A stretch of DNA of 8,777 bases from Brevundimonas sp. (GCA_020253595.1 JADCBH010000056.1:1-8777), one strand, 5' to 3'; shown: positions 1 through 6,607, counted from the first letter of the stretch. The notes: a model not told the origin generated them from the sequence alone. Made by a program: numbers and translations.

Positions 1-72
1 ATGGGGGACAAGACCGCCCCAGACGCCGCGCGCCGGGCCCTGTCCGGTCTGCTCGAGGCACGTCGCGCCTGA
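1..72 (+). CDS. C-terminal fragment of an unrecognised protein
   Basis: An open frame runs from the first base to a TGA at 70-72 and encodes 23 residues ending SGLLEARRA. The first codon happens to be ATG. Whether that is the true start or an internal methionine cannot be told, because the upstream sequence is outside the window. The tail is Ala/Arg-rich and probably helical, as is common at the C-terminus of alphaproteobacterial proteins. It stops three bases before the end of the convergent XRE regulator gene, so the two genes are tail to tail with no room for a terminator. No function is assigned. Confidence 0.45.
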   Translation: MGDKTAPDAARRALSGLLEARRA

Positions 73-75
73 GCC

Positions 76-312
76 TCAGGCCTCGTCGGTCTCTCCGGGC
101 GACTGAGGTTCGGCCGAGTTCGCCAGCAGACGACCCGGGGCGCAGTCCAGTTCGCGGCACAGGGCGTCCAGGGTGCTGAAACGAATGGCGCGCGCCTTGC
201 CGGTCTTCAGGACGGAAAGGTTGGCAATGGTGACCCCGACCCGGTCGCTGAGTTCCGTCAGCGACATGCGGCGTTCGGAGAGCATCTGATCCAGTTGCAC
301 AATGATGGCCAT
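76..312 (-). CDS. Small Cro/C1-type (XRE) HTH regulator paired with DUF2975 protein
   Basis: This 78-residue protein is almost entirely one helix-turn-helix domain. Residues 1-15 form a first helix (LDQMLSERRMS). Residues 18-37 hold the HTH core (LTELSDRVGVTIANLSVLKT). Residues 46-63 (LDALCRELDCAPGRLL) complete the five-helix Cro/C1 fold, and an acidic disordered tail follows. The arrangement matches the YozG-like/HTH_26 type of regulator. It lies 8 bases downstream of the DUF2975 gene on the same strand, and no strong Shine-Dalgarno sequence precedes its ATG, so translational coupling is likely. Small XRE proteins of this type are very often encoded beside DUF2975 membrane proteins. By inference it represses its own operon through the repeats at 870-884 and 914-928. 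The family call is secure; the targets are not. Confidence 0.88.
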   Translation of the reverse strand: MAIIVQLDQMLSERRMSLTELSDRVGVTIANLSVLKTGKARAIRFSTLDALCRELDCAPGRLLANSAEPQSPGETDEA

Positions 313-320
313 GGGGCGTC

Positions 321-836
321 TCAGATCGTCATCTGCTGTTCGTCACGCATGGCCGCGCCCTGACGGAACACCTCGGCCAGCATGAAGACGATCAGGATTC
401 CCAGCCAAGCGCCGAGGTCGATGGAATAGTCGAGGTCGTCGATGATTCCTTCAGGGACGGTCCAGGCCAGGATGAAGGCGCTGATCTGGACGCCGATCAG
501 ACCGACGCCGACCCCCTGCAGGCGTCCGACATTGGCGCGTTCGAACGCGTCGCCCTGGTTCACGGCGAGGAACATCCGGCGCAGCCGGTTGAGGATCCAC
601 CAGGTGCTGAGCATGGCGATGAAGGCGGCGAGGAAGGTGGCGGGCGGATTGACAAACAGCTGCCCCATATCGGGGTCGTCCCCAGAAAGGCCAAGCTGAA
701 GGGTGAATGACGGCACGACCAGCGATACCAGCAGCAACAAACCGGCCGCGACGAACGCCACGGTCACGAACACATTCACGAACCCGAGCACCCAGCGCAG
801 GGCGCTGGCGATGGAACGACGACCGATGAGCTTCAT
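321..836 (-). CDS. DUF2975 family integral membrane protein
   Basis: The product is 171 residues with four predicted transmembrane helices at about 17-41, 65-83, 106-126 and 141-155. The segment between helices 2 and 3 carries NQGDAFERANVGRLQ (93-107), and the C-terminus reads AEVFRQGAAMRDEQQMTI. A loop of the GDAF type and a final VFRxGxxMxxEQxxTI/V motif are the features by which DUF2975 is recognised. The function of the family is unknown. The constant pairing with a YozG-like regulator suggests that the membrane protein senses or responds to an envelope condition, but this is inference. The ATG at 834-836 follows a strong GGAGG Shine-Dalgarno about 8 bases upstream, which fixes the start. 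It is the first gene of the operon; the regulator gene follows after 8 bases. Confidence 0.88.
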   Translation of the reverse strand: MKLIGRRSIASALRWVLGFVNVFVTVAFVAAGLLLLVSLVVPSFTLQLGLSGDDPDMGQLFVNPPATFLAAFIAMLSTWWILNRLRRMFLAVNQGDAFERANVGRLQGVGVGLIGVQISAFILAWTVPEGIIDDLDYSIDLGAWLGILIVFMLAEVFRQGAAMRDEQQMTI

Positions 837-869
837 TTGACCACCTCCCCGCCGCGAGGTGCGGCCATG

Positions 870-884
870 TCGATAGTCGATATG
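870..884. repeat. Operator-like repeat, copy 1 (upstream of DUF2975 gene)
   Basis: The 15-mer TCGATAGTCGATATG lies 33 bases before the DUF2975 start. It matches the copy at 914-928 in 13 of 15 positions; only the central two bases differ (GT here, AA there). Each copy is itself a tandem CGATA-NN-CGATA. The proposed -10 box (877-882 on the minus strand) lies inside this copy, so a protein bound here would block transcription. The likely ligand is the XRE regulator of the same operon, but this is inferred. Confidence 0.5.
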
Positions 885-905
885 GATTCATTGATTATCA
901 ATCAA
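877..905 (-). promoter_or_regulatory. Putative sigma70-type promoter of the DUF2975-XRE operon
   Basis: Read on the minus strand, TTGATT (900-905) is separated by exactly 17 bases from TATCGA (877-882). These resemble the housekeeping -35 and -10 hexamers (TTGACA and TATAAT). The predicted transcription start is near 870, giving a leader of about 35 bases before the ATG at 836. The spacer contains the perfect inverted repeat ATTGAT-T-ATCAAT (890-902). The local AT content is clearly above that of the surrounding coding DNA, as expected for a promoter. The prediction rests on spacing and hexamer match only. Confidence 0.45.
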
Positions 906-913
906 GAACATTC

Positions 914-928
914 TCGATAAACGATATG
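914..928. repeat. Operator-like repeat, copy 2 (upstream of DUF2975 gene)
   Basis: TCGATAAACGATATG is the second copy of the 15-mer at 870-884, 44 bases away and in the same orientation. A distance of 44 bases is close to four helical turns, so both copies would face nearly the same side of the DNA. This copy lies just upstream of the proposed -35 box on the minus strand, in the gap after the end of selO. Confidence 0.5.
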
Positions 929-948
929 AAACTTTCGTAAGGTAAATC

Positions 949-2352
949 TCAGGTCCGGGCGGAACGGGCCTCTTCCACGCGCCCCAGTTTGGCGTGGAGA
1001 GGCCCCCAGTCGTCGTCGGCGGCGATCGCGGACCAGATCGCCTCCACCTCGTCGATCCCCATCTCCTCCGGTTCCGCTGCGGCAAAGGCGGGGTGTTCCA
1101 GACGTTCGGGCCGGTCGGGCTCATGCTCGAACAGGGCAAAGCGGAAGGCGTCGAAAGCCTCGCCCTGCCAGGCCTTCGCGCGCGGACCGGCGAGGGCGCG
1201 GGCCGAGGAGGAGAAGCCCGCGAACCAGTCATGGAACAGCGGCTCCCAGCGGATCGCGTCGCCGCCTTCGCGCAACAGGGCCAGGGTCGTGTCCAGCAGG
1301 CGCTGGTCGGCGGCCTCGCCGAGACTTTTTACGCCCAGTCGTTCGAGGAAGGCGGCGCGCAGTTCGCGGATATAGGCCGGACCGAAGCCGTTCAGAGCGT
1401 CCGTCAGGGGCTCGGCGTCTGCGACCAGCTTCAGGCAGCCGGCCAGCTGCGTCAGGTTCCAGAAGACGGCCTCGGGCTGGCGGGCGAAGGCGTAGAGGCC
1501 CGAGTGGTCGAAATAGGCGGCGGTGAAGCCGGGATCGTAGTGGGGCAGGAAGCGCCAGGGGCCGTAGTCGAAGCTCTCGCCGGTGACATTCAGATTGTCG
1601 GTGTTCAGTACCCCATGGACGAAGCCCGCCGCGATCCACCGAGCGGTCAGTCGGGCGGATGCCGCGACGATGGAGGTCAGCAGGCCGGGAGCATCTCCGG
1701 CGGGCACGACCGGATGGTAGAGACTGCGGACGTGCTCGACGAGCGTCTCGATCTGGTCGGCGCGGCCGAAGAAGGCGGCGCGCTGGAAGGTGCCGAAACG
1801 GACGTGGCTGTGCTGGAGCCGCACAAGAACCGCCGATCGGGTGGGGCTGGGCTCATCGCCGCGTTCAAGCGCCTCGCCAGTCTCGATCAGGGAGAAGGCG
1901 CGGCTGGTGGGTACACCGCGCGCCTCCAGCAGCGATGCGGCCAGAACCTCGCGCATGCCGCCCTTCAGCGTCAGGCGACCGTCGCCCGCGCGAGACCACG
2001 GCGTCGTGCCGGAGCCCTTGGTGCCCAGATCCAGAAGTCGACCCGACCCATCGCGCATCTGGGCCGCGAGGAAGCCTCGGCCGTCGCCCAGGTCGGGGTT
2101 GTAGGAGCGGAACTGATGGCCGTGATAGCGCATGGCGATCGGGCCGGGCTGTCCTGGCAGGGGCTCGAAACGACCGAAATGAGCCAGCCATTCCTCGTCG
2201 GTGAGGTCGGCGAGGCCCACGTCGGAGGCGGCCCGGTCGTTGCGGAAGCGCAGGCGATGCTCGGGGAAGGCCGCCGGCCGGACCGCATCGCCGAACTCGG
2301 GACCCAGGTCGAAGAAGGCGGGTTCGGGGCGGTGGGACTGGCTGACAGGCAT
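949..2352 (-). CDS. selO: Protein adenylyltransferase SelO (YdiU/UPF0061 family pseudokinase)
   Basis: SelO transfers AMP from ATP to Ser, Thr or Tyr hydroxyls of target proteins using a kinase fold with ATP bound in flipped orientation, and is tied to oxidative stress responses. The 467-residue product is normal for the bacterial family. Visible motifs are MRYHGHQF (74-81), LDLGTKGSGTTPWSRAGDGR (107-126) with the ATP-binding lysine K112, MREVL with E135, and HGVLNTDN (246-253) followed by FDYGP (261-265). The D252, N253 and D262 spacing is the one described as catalytic and metal-binding in characterised SelO proteins (family knowledge). The start is the ATG at 2350-2352; longer frames upstream would run into nhaA and its leader. 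The only cysteine is C306. The C-terminal Cys (Sec in animals) and the cysteine after the DYGP motif are absent. The gene is divergent from nhaA and stands alone. Confidence 0.95.
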   Translation of the reverse strand: MPVSQSHRPEPAFFDLGPEFGDAVRPAAFPEHRLRFRNDRAASDVGLADLTDEEWLAHFGRFEPLPGQPGPIAMRYHGHQFRSYNPDLGDGRGFLAAQMRDGSGRLLDLGTKGSGTTPWSRAGDGRLTLKGGMREVLAASLLEARGVPTSRAFSLIETGEALERGDEPSPTRSAVLVRLQHSHVRFGTFQRAAFFGRADQIETLVEHVRSLYHPVVPAGDAPGLLTSIVAASARLTARWIAAGFVHGVLNTDNLNVTGESFDYGPWRFLPHYDPGFTAAYFDHSGLYAFARQPEAVFWNLTQLAGCLKLVADAEPLTDALNGFGPAYIRELRAAFLERLGVKSLGEAADQRLLDTTLALLREGGDAIRWEPLFHDWFAGFSSSARALAGPRAKAWQGEAFDAFRFALFEHEPDRPERLEHPAFAAAEPEEMGIDEVEAIWSAIAADDDWGPLHAKLGRVEEARSART

Positions 2353-2406
2353 GGTCGGCAGATGCGTCCTGAGCGACGGATAAGCAACCGTGCCGAGGGC
2401 AAACGG

Positions 2407-2434
2407 TTGAACCCCTTTGCGCCTGAGGTATTGT
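2407..2434 (+). promoter_or_regulatory. Putative nhaA promoter
   Basis: TTGAAC (2407-2412) and TATTGT (2429-2434) are separated by 16 bases and each match four of six positions of the sigma70 consensus. The implied start site is at about 2441. That is just before the structured leader begins at 2450, so promoter and leader positions support each other. The site lies in the 210-bp gap between divergent selO and nhaA. Confidence 0.4.
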
Positions 2435-2449
2435 TGTATCCAGAGATCA

Positions 2450-2558
2450 GGCCGGACCCGGTTCGGCCAGGCTGGCGTGCCCTGGCGGCGCGAACCCGGT
2501 CCGGCACCCGTCGATAACCGGGTGCCACGACGTAGACCCCCAATTCGATACGGAGGCC
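2450..2558 (+). promoter_or_regulatory. Structured nhaA leader RNA, candidate cation (Li+/Na+) riboswitch
   Basis: The leader can form a long hairpin at 2454-2502. It has 5 bp (2454-2458 with 2498-2502), a C-C mismatch, 6 bp (2460-2465 with 2491-2496), a GGCG bulge at 2487-2490, then 6 bp (2466-2471 with 2481-2486) around a 9-base loop. A perfect 8-bp hairpin abuts it (2503-2510 with 2519-2526, loop TCGATAAC). GGCC at 2450-2453 can also pair with GGCC at 2555-2558, which overlaps the GGAGG ribosome binding site (2552-2556) and would close the whole element. Two conserved RNA motifs, nhaA-I and nhaA-II, are known upstream of nhaA genes and have been reported as lithium-sensing riboswitches; from memory nhaA-II is found in Caulobacterales. 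Assignment to either class is inference because no covariance model could be run. Confidence 0.5.
2503..2526 (+). repeat. Perfect 8-bp inverted repeat in the nhaA leader
   Basis: GGCACCCG and CGGGTGCC flank an 8-base loop with no mismatch. The hairpin ends 36 bases before the GTG start and no T-run follows it, so it is not a terminator. It stacks directly on the preceding hairpin (2454-2502). Its loop sequence TCGATA recurs at 2545-2550, between the hairpin and the ribosome binding site, so a loop contact through the self-complementary TCGA is possible. Confidence 0.65.
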
Positions 2559-2562
2559 CGCC

Positions 2563-3774
2563 GTGGCGCGCAAACTGACGCTCGATTTCCTCAAGACCGA
2601 AGCCGCATCCGGCACCTTCCTCGGCATGGCGGCACTGACCGCCCTGATCGTGGCCAACTCGCCGCTGTCGGAGGCCTACTTCAGCTGGCTGAAGAGCGAG
2701 CACCTGTTCCAGGCCGGGCCGCTGAGCCTGACCCTGTCGGTCTCGGAGTGGATCAAGGAAGGCCTGATGGCCCTCTTCTTCCTCGTCGTCGGGCTGGAGA
2801 TCAAATACGAGATCCGAAAGGGGGAGCTCAGCGACCCCAGGAAGCTGGCGACGCCCGTGATCGCGGCGCTGGGCGGCATGCTCGCGCCCGCCGGCGTCTA
2901 TCTGGCCGTGGTGGGGACGATCGGCGGACCGTCGCAGGGCTGGCCGATCCCCCTTGCCACCGACATCGCCTTCGCGCTCGCCGTCTTCGCCCTGGCCGGG
3001 CGAGGCCTGCCGTCGTCGTTGCGGATCTTTCTGCTGACCCTGGCCATCGTCGACGATCTGGGGGCGATCGCCCTGATTGCCGTGTTGTTCAGCGCGGGTG
3101 TCGATTGGCAGCCGCTGGCCTGGGCGGGAGGGCTTCTGGCGGTCATGGCGGTCGCTTCGCGTCGCCGGATCGCCGCGCCGCTCTGGGTCATGGCGTTCGC
3201 CGCCGTCTGGTGGCTGAGCGTCCAGGCCGGTCTGTCCACATCGCTGGCGGCTGTGGCCTTTGCGGCCATCGTGCCGGTCTCGCCGCGGGCCGATGACGCC
3301 CAGAGCCCCCTGAAGGAGGCCATGCATGACCTGCACCCCTATGTCGCCTATCTGATCCTGCCGTTGTTCGCCTTCGCCAAGGCCGGCGTGTCCTTCGCGG
3401 GCCTGTCCATGGACCAGCTGTTCGCCCCGCTGGTGCTCGGGATCGCCGCCGGCCTGTTCGTGGGCAAGCAGATCGGCGTCTTCGGCGCGGCCTGGCTGAC
3501 GTCCTCGTTGAAGCTTGGGGCCAAACCGAGTCAGGCGACCTGGCTCGAGGTCTATGGGGTCAGTTTGCTGTGCGGTGTCGGCTTCACCATGAGCCTGTTC
3601 ATCGGTGCCCTGGCTTTCCCCGGCACCATCGACTCCCCGGCCCAGGTCGAGGTCAAGCTGGGGGTCATCCTCGGCTCTGTCCTGTCAGCCACGATCGGAG
3701 CGACGGTTCTGTCCATCGCTGCGGGACGGAGACGGGCAAGCCAGGCAGCGGCAAACACGAATACTGTCGCCTGA
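2563..3774 (+). CDS. nhaA: Na+/H+ antiporter NhaA
   Basis: NhaA sits in the inner membrane and expels Na+ or Li+ in exchange for two protons, controlling pH and sodium. The 403-residue product has the length and hydrophobic pattern of the 12-helix family. Signatures are GLMALFFLVVGLEIK (67-81), PLATDIAFAL (130-139) with D134, AIVDDLGAIALI (161-172) with D164 and D165, LHPYVAYLILPLFAFAKAGV (257-276), K302 in GLFVGKQIG, and CGVGFTMSLFIGALAF (337-352). These correspond to E. coli D133, D163, D164 and K300 (family knowledge). The start is GTG, set by GGAGG at 2552-2556 and by the protein beginning immediately before helix 1. Compared with E. coli, D65 is Glu (E66), H225 is Ser (S225) and E252 is Met (M254). 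It is probably controlled by its structured leader. Confidence 0.96.
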   Translation: MARKLTLDFLKTEAASGTFLGMAALTALIVANSPLSEAYFSWLKSEHLFQAGPLSLTLSVSEWIKEGLMALFFLVVGLEIKYEIRKGELSDPRKLATPVIAALGGMLAPAGVYLAVVGTIGGPSQGWPIPLATDIAFALAVFALAGRGLPSSLRIFLLTLAIVDDLGAIALIAVLFSAGVDWQPLAWAGGLLAVMAVASRRRIAAPLWVMAFAAVWWLSVQAGLSTSLAAVAFAAIVPVSPRADDAQSPLKEAMHDLHPYVAYLILPLFAFAKAGVSFAGLSMDQLFAPLVLGIAAGLFVGKQIGVFGAAWLTSSLKLGAKPSQATWLEVYGVSLLCGVGFTMSLFIGALAFPGTIDSPAQVEVKLGVILGSVLSATIGATVLSIAAGRRRASQAAANTNTVA

Positions 3775-3784
3775 GCCGCGAATA

Positions 3785-3808
3785 TTGACCTTGGGTCAAG
3801 GGCCCTTG
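3785..3808. repeat. Overlapping inverted repeats after nhaA
   Basis: TTGACC-TTG-GGTCAA (3785-3799) is a 6-bp inverted repeat that overlaps the 12-bp palindrome CAAGGGCCCTTG (3797-3808). The pair begins 11 bases after the nhaA stop. A short TTTT lies a few bases downstream (3813-3816), so it could act as a weak transcription terminator. It could equally be a protein-binding site upstream of the TonB receptor gene. The TTGAC arms are spaced by five bases, not the four typical of FNR/FixK sites. Confidence 0.3.
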
Positions 3809-3872
3809 TCGCTTTTGCGTCACACAAGGTGCGGTGGCGCGGCTGAAACATGGCGTGAACGCCCAAGGCTGC

Positions 3873-3901
3873 TTGTCGCTGGCCGCGGCTTGGACTAGGC
3901 A
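3873..3901 (+). promoter_or_regulatory. Weak candidate promoter of the TonB-dependent receptor gene
   Basis: TTGTCG (3873-3878) and TAGGCA (3896-3901) are 17 bases apart. The -10 match is poor, and the roughly 235-bp region between nhaA and the receptor offers no better pair. A start near 3908 would give a leader of about 100 bases. Apart from this and the inverted repeats at 3785-3808, nothing convincing is seen in the gap. Confidence 0.22.
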
Positions 3902-4009
3902 AAACCTTCGAGAATCCGTCGCTCCGCAAGAAGAGCGCGGGTCTGGGAATCAGGAAACGCCGCGACCCGCCCCGGAAGGGTTGGTCCGGCAATGAGCCGG
4001 GAGCCGTCC

Positions 4010-6607
4010 ATGCGTCTTGTCAAACTTCTCCGCACCACCGCATCCGCCGGTGCGGTCGCCGCCGTCGCCTTTGGCTTCGCCGGCGCCGCCCAGGCCCAGG
4101 ATGGCCAGGAAGCGGCCACCGTCGACGACATCATCGTGACCGCCCAGAAGCGGGAACAGAGCCTGCAGGACGTGCCGATCGTGGTGACCAGCCTGTCGGC
4201 TGAAGTTCTGGAAGACGCGGGCGTCCGCGACATCAAGGACCTGCAGATCCTGACCCCAGGCCTGACCGTCACCTCGACGTCGACGGAAGCCTCGACCACG
4301 GCCCGTATCCGCGGCGTCGGCACCGTCGGCGACAACGCCGGTCTGGAAAGCTCGGTCGGCATCGTGATCGACGGCGTCTACCGCTCGCGCAACGGCGTCG
4401 GCTTCGGCGACCTGGGCGAACTGGAGCGCATTGAGGTCCTGAAGGGCCCGCAAGGCACGCTGTTCGGCAAGAACACCTCGGCTGGCGTCATCAACATCAT
4501 CACCGAGGCCCCTTCGTTCACCCCCGGCTACAACGCCGAGCTGACCGTCGGCAACTACGGCCACATGCGCGCCTCGGGCTCGGTGACCGGCCCGATCACC
4601 GACACCCTGGCGATGCGCCTGTTCGCGGCGCGCGGCGTGCGTGACGGCTTCTACGACGTGGACCTGGGTGACGGCCCTCGCACCGAGACCACCGACGGTA
4701 CGCAGGACTACTACACCGTCCGTGGTCAGCTGCTGTGGCTGCCCAGCGACACCGCCTCGTTCCGCCTGATCGCAGACTACTCCAGCCGCGACGAGCTGTG
4801 CTGCCTGGGCGTCAACGTCCGGGTCGGTGCGACGAACCCGTTCGTCGATGGTCTGGCCAACGGCACCGGCCAGACGCCGCCGGCCGCCGGCTTCGGACGC
4901 CTGCCGTTCGACCGCACGGCCTTCGCGAACCGCTCGACCGCTCAGCAGATCGAGGACAAGGGCGTCTCGCTGGAGGCGAACTTCGACCTGACCGCGTTCG
5001 GCGGCTCGACCCTGACGTCGGTCACCTCGTGGCGTGAATGGGGCACCCGTAACGGCCAGGACGCCGACTTCTCGGGTGCGGACGTCGCCTATCGTCTGAA
5101 CGACGGCAACTTCGGGGCCGACATCTCCAGCATCACCCAGGAACTGCGCCTGGCCGGCGCGACCGACCGCCTCGACTGGCTGGTCGGCGTGTTCGCCACC
5201 CAGGAGCAGGTCGATCGCTTCGACACCTTCTTCCTCGGCGCCGACTACGCCCCGCTGCTGTCCTTCCAGCTCTCGGCGGCGCTGAATGCCGCCGTGCCGG
5301 CCTTCCCGGTCAGCCCCGGCATCATCCCCTGCTTCACCCGCGCCGCCCAGACGGCCCTGGGTCTGCAGCAGTGCCTGGGGACGGGCGGTGCTGTTTCCGG
5401 TGGCGGCCCGACCTTCGCGGCCGGCCAGACGTTCCAGGACGTCTATGAGCAGGAATCGACCTCGGTCGCCCTGTTCACCAACAACACCTTCAGCCTGACC
5501 GACCAGTTCGATATCACGGTCGGCCTGCGCTACACGATGGATGAGAAGACCCTCGACGGCGCCCAGCGCAACGTCGGCGCCAACCAGCTGACCTGCGCGT
5601 CGGCCCTGGGCAACGCGGCGGTGATCACCGGCGTTCTGGGTGCTTCGGCCCCGGCCATTCTGGCCCGCCACTGCCTGCCCTGGACCAACCCCTTCTATGC
5701 GAACCGGAACATCTCGGAGAGCGTCAGCGAGGATAACCTCTCGGGCACCATCAAGGCGTCCTATCGCCTGAACGAGTCGGTTCTGGCCTATGTCTCCTAC
5801 GCCCGCGGCTACAAGAGCTTCGGCTACAACCAGGACCGCGTGCAGAACGGCGTGACCCCGGTCAACTCGCTGTTCTTCCCGTCGGAAGAAGTCGACAGCT
5901 ACGAGTTCGGCGTGAAGACGACGCTGTTCAACCGCACCATGCTGCTGAACGCGACCTACTTCGACCAGACCTTCACCGACTTCCAGCTCAACACCTTCCT
6001 CGGCACCGCCTTCGTGGTGGAATCGATCCCTGAGCTGACGACGCGCGGCGTTGACGCTGACTTCCTGTGGTTCACCCCGATCGAGGGCCTGACCCTGGGC
6101 GGCGGCATTACCTACACCGACGCGCAGTTCGGCCGCTTCACGGCCGCCGACCTGGCCATCCCGGGCAACTTCGGCCAGCTGTCGCTGCTGCCGGGTGCCG
6201 CTCCGTCCTTCGCGCCGGAATGGTCGTACGTCGGGTCGATCAACTTCGAACGGTCGATCGGCAACGGTCTGCGCGCCGGCTTCAGCCTGGCTGGCAAGTA
6301 CCAGACCGACTACAACACCGGCTCTGACCTGCTGCCCTTCAAGGAGCAGGAAGGCTTCGGCACCCTCAACGGCCGCATCTCGATCGGTACCGAGGACGAG
6401 CGCTGGACGCTGGAAGCCTGGGCTCAGAACCTGACCGACGAAGAGTACGTCCAGGTCGCCTACAACGCCTTCCTGCAGGGCGGTGCCTTCCAGTCGACGG
6501 TCCAGCCGAACGGGACCTTCTACAACCCGGCCGGCGACACCCAGACGATCAACGCCTTCCTCGGCGCCCCGCGCACCTACGGCGCGACGCTGCGGTTCCG
6601 TTACTGA
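4010..6607 (+). CDS. TonB-dependent outer-membrane receptor, substrate unknown
   Basis: This is a 22-strand gated porin energised by TonB-ExbB-ExbD for uptake of scarce ligands. The 865-residue product has a Sec signal peptide (1-29, cleavage after AQA), a TonB box (DDIIVTA, 39-45), a plug domain at about 51-170 with VPIVVT, RIRGVG and ELERIEVLKGPQGTLFGKNT (137-156), a beta-barrel from about 175, and a terminal RFRY as expected for BAM recognition. The chosen ATG at 4010 has GGGAG six bases upstream and opens straight into MRLVKLL, a normal signal peptide. An in-frame ATG at 3992 would add six residues and is possible, with GGAAGG 12 bases upstream. Six cysteines (264, 265, 441, 455, 529, 555) lie in predicted loops. 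Codon use is strongly C/G-ending, as in highly expressed genes. No transporter or enzyme neighbour reveals the ligand. Confidence 0.95.
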   Translation: MRLVKLLRTTASAGAVAAVAFGFAGAAQAQDGQEAATVDDIIVTAQKREQSLQDVPIVVTSLSAEVLEDAGVRDIKDLQILTPGLTVTSTSTEASTTARIRGVGTVGDNAGLESSVGIVIDGVYRSRNGVGFGDLGELERIEVLKGPQGTLFGKNTSAGVINIITEAPSFTPGYNAELTVGNYGHMRASGSVTGPITDTLAMRLFAARGVRDGFYDVDLGDGPRTETTDGTQDYYTVRGQLLWLPSDTASFRLIADYSSRDELCCLGVNVRVGATNPFVDGLANGTGQTPPAAGFGRLPFDRTAFANRSTAQQIEDKGVSLEANFDLTAFGGSTLTSVTSWREWGTRNGQDADFSGADVAYRLNDGNFGADISSITQELRLAGATDRLDWLVGVFATQEQVDRFDTFFLGADYAPLLSFQLSAALNAAVPAFPVSPGIIPCFTRAAQTALGLQQCLGTGGAVSGGGPTFAAGQTFQDVYEQESTSVALFTNNTFSLTDQFDITVGLRYTMDEKTLDGAQRNVGANQLTCASALGNAAVITGVLGASAPAILARHCLPWTNPFYANRNISESVSEDNLSGTIKASYRLNESVLAYVSYARGYKSFGYNQDRVQNGVTPVNSLFFPSEEVDSYEFGVKTTLFNRTMLLNATYFDQTFTDFQLNTFLGTAFVVESIPELTTRGVDADFLWFTPIEGLTLGGGITYTDAQFGRFTAADLAIPGNFGQLSLLPGAAPSFAPEWSYVGSINFERSIGNGLRAGFSLAGKYQTDYNTGSDLLPFKEQEGFGTLNGRISIGTEDERWTLEAWAQNLTDEEYVQVAYNAFLQGGAFQSTVQPNGTFYNPAGDTQTINAFLGAPRTYGATLRFRY

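Noticed and set aside
994..2517. A 507-codon plus-strand open frame opposite selO
   Set aside because: It is the shadow of a well-supported SelO frame, has no Shine-Dalgarno support that stands out, and has a composition typical of antisense frames.
2503..2526. Intrinsic terminator upstream of nhaA
   Set aside because: The hairpin is perfect but no T-run follows on either strand, and it sits between the promoter and the nhaA start. A regulatory leader role fits better.
949..3336. A 795-codon minus-strand open frame that includes selO and continues across nhaA
   Set aside because: Only the part from 2352 encodes SelO. The upstream extension is antisense to nhaA, low-complexity (Arg, Gly, Gln and Asp rich), and crosses the nhaA leader.
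3785..3799. FNR/FixK-type site (TTGAC...GTCAA)
   Set aside because: The half-sites are separated by five bases rather than four, and no oxygen-regulated gene is adjacent.
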